Of a stretch of 64,000 nt of DNA, positions 61,729-64,000 are shown piece after piece (the first letter of the stretch is position 1; each line of letters starts with the position of its first letter). The notes under the pieces were generated by a model that was not told the DNA's origin, searched no databases, and saw only the letters and a list, made by a program, of their open reading frames with translations. The DNA comes from Boothiomyces macroporosus (Eukaryota > Chytridiomycota > Chytridiomycetes > Rhizophydiales > Terramycetaceae): contig JADGKB010000065.1 of assembly GCA_027604185.1 (NCBI GenBank), positions 17,321 through 81,320 on the forward strand. The letters run 5' to 3'. A program made the translations under genes and the position numbers.

Positions 61729-62526
61729 ATGATAGAAGCTCAGTTGACAGTAAATGACGACTCGAAAGAAACCGATATAGATATCGATAAACAAAGCACT
61801 GCAGAAAGTAGTGTAAAAATAAGCAAAAACCCCAACAAGGATATCAAGAAACGGAAACTCAGATTAGACTATGATCTGTCACAATCGATATACTACCTTT
61901 TAATCATTCCGAGGTGTGTTCAATATTTTACCCAGCCGTATATACCTCGCTGGGCTGGGTACCTCTTGTCCACCTTTACAATATTCATAGAAATGTATCG
62001 CACATTTAGAAAAGGAAAAAAGTATGATGAGATTGCAGTTCCAATCTTGGCAATCACTCTCGTTCAAGCATTAATTTCAGTTTTCACAGAAGATGAACAG
62101 TACTTGAATGCACCAGAAGTAATACTCCCGCTGATAGTTGGAATAACCTTTTTTATCTCTTTTTTTTTTGAACGGAATCTGATTGCGCATATTGATGGTA
62201 AATCTAAAGGTGATTCACCTGAAGGTGAACACTATAGAACTGAAATATGGAAGTCGGCTGATTATCGCTTCTCTACAGGCTTGCTAACTGTCATGTGGGG
62301 AGTAGGGATGCTCTCGCAGGCTGGATTCTTGATATTGATGGACATTGTAGACGCTTCGGATTTTGATATTTACTCTTTTTACGGAGGAATAGTTTTTCAA
62401 TTATTCTTGACTCTGTTCACGGAGGAATATGTTGATTACAAAAAGAAACAGTACGAAAAAGCTGGATACGATATGAGCCATATTAAAGCTCAAGAACTAG
62501 AAGTTAAAGAAATGATTTTAGCATAA
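61729..62526 (+). CDS. Unrecognised multi-pass membrane protein, 265 aa
   Basis: ATG at 61729 (MIEAQLTVNDDSKETD). A charged N-terminus with a KKRKLRLDYD cluster is followed by five or six hydrophobic segments, including VPILAITLVQALISVF, VILPLIVGITFFISFFF, LLTVMWGVGMLSQAGFLILM and GIVFQLFLTLF. The DYRFSTG segment before a WG-containing helix resembles VC0807-type membrane proteins, but the match is weak. The tail is charged and probably cyto- or nucleoplasmic. Confidence 0.6.
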   Translation: MIEAQLTVNDDSKETDIDIDKQSTAESSVKISKNPNKDIKKRKLRLDYDLSQSIYYLLIIPRCVQYFTQPYIPRWAGYLLSTFTIFIEMYRTFRKGKKYDEIAVPILAITLVQALISVFTEDEQYLNAPEVILPLIVGITFFISFFFERNLIAHIDGKSKGDSPEGEHYRTEIWKSADYRFSTGLLTVMWGVGMLSQAGFLILMDIVDASDFDIYSFYGGIVFQLFLTLFTEEYVDYKKKQYEKAGYDMSHIKAQELEVKEMILA

Positions 62527-62609
62527 TAAATCCCGTCAATTTCTTAGATTGTTGGTTGTCTGAGAAAGAAAAATCAAATATTTTGGTGAGTCGAATTTTT
62601 CTTCCCAAA

Positions 62610-63274
62610 ATGAAAGCATTGAACTCTGCTTCCAAAAACTTGGCAAGAGTAAACAGCCTGGTATGCTCAAGCTTCAATGTAAAGTCCCACTTGTTTGCTG
62701 CTGTCCGCAACTTTGAAGAATCTCCCAACATTCTCGCAATTGCGAATATCAACGATAAGGAAAGAAATGAGCTGGTTTCTACCTTTGATTTGTTTGGAGT
62801 CAAAGTACCTCAAGTACTCTTGATGAAATCCAAAATGGCTGAAATGCTAAAGGAATGCAAAAAAGGGCTCATGAGAACAAATTGTTGATAGTATTACAAG
62901 AGACTTTAAAAGTTAATGAAGATGTAATCAACTACTTTAAGGAAAGGTTTAATCATGTGAACGGCAGTCCTACAATCTACCCACCAAAGTTTGACTTGGA
63001 AATCACTATTGATGAACAAGAATTTGGGCTCCATGTTGATTGCTTTGCAGAGGAGTACGGGACGAACTTTAATATTCCATGTCCCGTAGGAAAAGATTCA
63101 GAAGAAGCTTTACTAATTGTCGTTGATATGTTGATCAACAAAGTTTGGGGGTTAGAACGATCAAAGGGAGATATTGAAAGCTGCTTTGGGGAAAAGACAG
63201 TACAGGTTGGTATGAGATACAAAAGGGTACCGAAATTCCGATCAACGTTTTCTGTAAAAGAATTTCAAGATTAA
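62610..63274 (+). CDS. Unrecognised protein read in two frames, -1 shift at a run of six A
   Basis: The first frame begins MKALNSASKNLARVNSL at 62610, after cttcccaaa, and stops at a TGA near 62888. A second frame, one base back, is open across the run CAAAAAAG at 62858-62865 and continues to 63274. It is coding-like throughout (FDLEITIDEQEFGLHVD, KVWGLERSKGDIESC). Joining at the A run gives about 221 aa. No intron with a plausible donor fits. Either one A is missing from the assembly or ribosomes slip back at this site. No known domain. Confidence 0.5.
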
Positions 63275-63388
63275 ATAAAGTGAATATTTGCTTTTAAAGA
63301 TCTTCAAACAGTTTATACGAAATGTTCCATTACATGACATCTCACCACGACCAATTAACCATGCAATATATCCTATTCAATATATGGT

Positions 63389-63574
63389 TTAAAACTGTTT
63401 GCTATATCTGGGATTCCAACGAATTTGAAAACTAAATGCCCACTTTCTTGAAAATCCCTTTGCCTGGTCAATTCTCTTCAATATCCACACAAATTCAATG
63501 TCAATTTGTGATAGTTTTTCAGGACATTTGCGCTGCTTTTTTACACAGTCAGTATATCGGTTGTAGTCACTCAT
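63389..63574 (-). CDS. Possible small protein, 61 aa, unrecognised
   Basis: ATG at 63574 opens MSDYNRYTDCVKKQRKCPEK and ends at TAA at 63389. The two cysteines and charged sequence are not enough for a family. Antisense frames of similar length overlap it, so it may not be real. Confidence 0.3.
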   Translation of the reverse strand: MSDYNRYTDCVKKQRKCPEKLSQIDIEFVWILKRIDQAKGFSRKWAFSFQIRWNPRYSKQF

Positions 63575-63617
63575 TTAAAGTTGCTGGTACCATTCTTCAG
63601 ACTGTTATACCTGAATA

Positions 63618-63678
63618 TACGTGATAATAACTATACCGGAATATACGTGATAATAACACAATGTTACGTGATAATAAC
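63618..63678. repeat. Three copies of tacgtgataataac
   Basis: Exact 14-bp copies at 63618-63631, 63644-63657 and 63665-63678, 26 and 21 bp apart, 140-200 bp upstream of the Crinkler-like start. Read on the other strand the core is gttattatcacgta. Confidence 0.85.
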
Positions 63679-63820
63679 ACGATGTCGCAAACTCTTAAGA
63701 GCGATTCTTTCTACTTAGCTACAGTGATTGAAAAGTTTGTATCATGTGAATTAGCATTTTTTAATTCGGACGCCACATAAAAGTTTCAGAATTATTGCAA
63801 ATTTTTATCTTCAAAACAGA

Positions 63821-64000
63821 ATGGCCAAACGATACCTCAACGTTCAATACAATGGATTAAGTGCAAGAATTAATGTTACAAAAGCACAAAGGCTCGGTGA
63901 TGTACAACTTGCTATCAAGAAAAAGTATGGGGAAGACATTACTGCACCACCCTCCCGCATACAACTCTTCCAACCTCTCGAAAACGGGGAAAAGGAAATT
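63821..64000 (+). CDS. Crinkler-like protein, N-terminal part (runs off window)
   Basis: ATG at 63821 begins MAKRYLNVQYNGLSARINV. Sixty codons are open to the window edge. The segment RLGDVQLAIKKKYGEDIT with a following IQLFQPLE has the ubiquitin-like header pattern of Crinkler (CRN) proteins. These occur in oomycetes and in early-diverging fungi including Rozella. No signal peptide is seen, as in many non-oomycete CRNs. The diagnostic C-terminal domain lies outside the window, so another ubiquitin-fold protein is not excluded. Confidence 0.45.
   Translation, partial: MAKRYLNVQYNGLSARINVTKAQRLGDVQLAIKKKYGEDITAPPSRIQLFQPLENGEKEI

Overview
The window is eukaryotic nuclear DNA. Genes are dense, lie on both strands and are cut by very many extremely short spliceosomal introns. 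About 70 introns could be placed by restoring conserved protein families; nearly all are 18-25 nt long, with GT at the 5' end and a TAA-type branch motif fused to the terminal AG. Gene content points to a flagellated, early-diverging fungus or close relative (Rozella, aphelid or chytrid grade). It includes fungal-type Get5, EXO84, a PHO85/CDK5 kinase, epsin, a ZIP transporter and POL3, together with flagellar or tubulin-code proteins (kinesin-9, a TSNAXIP1-like protein, a CCP1-type deglutamylase). A Crinkler-like N-terminus opens at the right edge. The lineage is an inference; the species cannot be named from sequence alone.

Layout. 1-7912 is the right-hand part of an 18,830-bp unit whose complete copy follows at 7913-26742. 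Positions 1-7912 and 18831-26742 are identical wherever compared, so the window shows the tail of one copy followed head-to-tail by a whole copy. The repeated part carries an ABCC transporter (3' end only in copy 1), a CCP1-type carboxypeptidase, a PIF1 helicase, a small GPI-type surface protein and a basic/acidic nuclear-type protein that is truncated at the junction in copy 1. The rest of the unit (7913-18830) carries Get5, two unrecognised genes, a TSNAXIP1-like flagellar protein, a ZIP zinc transporter, a TLC-domain protein, a CDK5/PHO85 kinase and the 5' part of the ABCC gene.

26743-38200 holds an unrecognised gene, a fused tandem methyltransferase, a GT-D-type glycosyltransferase, the exocyst subunit EXO84, a small F-box/ankyrin-like protein, epsin and a second, divergent ENTH-like protein. 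38200-45714 holds a small secreted cysteine-rich protein and two tandem Slo/BK-type channel genes whose potassium selectivity filter is replaced. 45744-52321 holds DNA polymerase delta, an alpha/beta hydrolase, a MAPEG-like membrane protein and a RhoGAP. 52651-58238 holds kinesin-9, a VASt-domain membrane protein, RAD1 of the 9-1-1 clamp and a metallophosphoesterase. 58250-63274 holds an LRR receptor-like protein, a PAN/apple-like receptor and two unrecognised genes; the window closes with the Crinkler-like start.

Together the genes cover flagellar motility and tubulin modification, membrane traffic (exocyst, two ENTH proteins, RhoGAP), DNA replication and damage checkpoint (POL3, RAD1, PIF1), ion and metal transport, and surface or secreted proteins. 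They are not arranged in operons. The most unusual observations are the 18-25 nt introns, including a 20-nt GC-AG intron and two candidates lacking AG at the acceptor; the paired Slo-like channels without a GYG filter; and the 18.8-kb tandem duplication.
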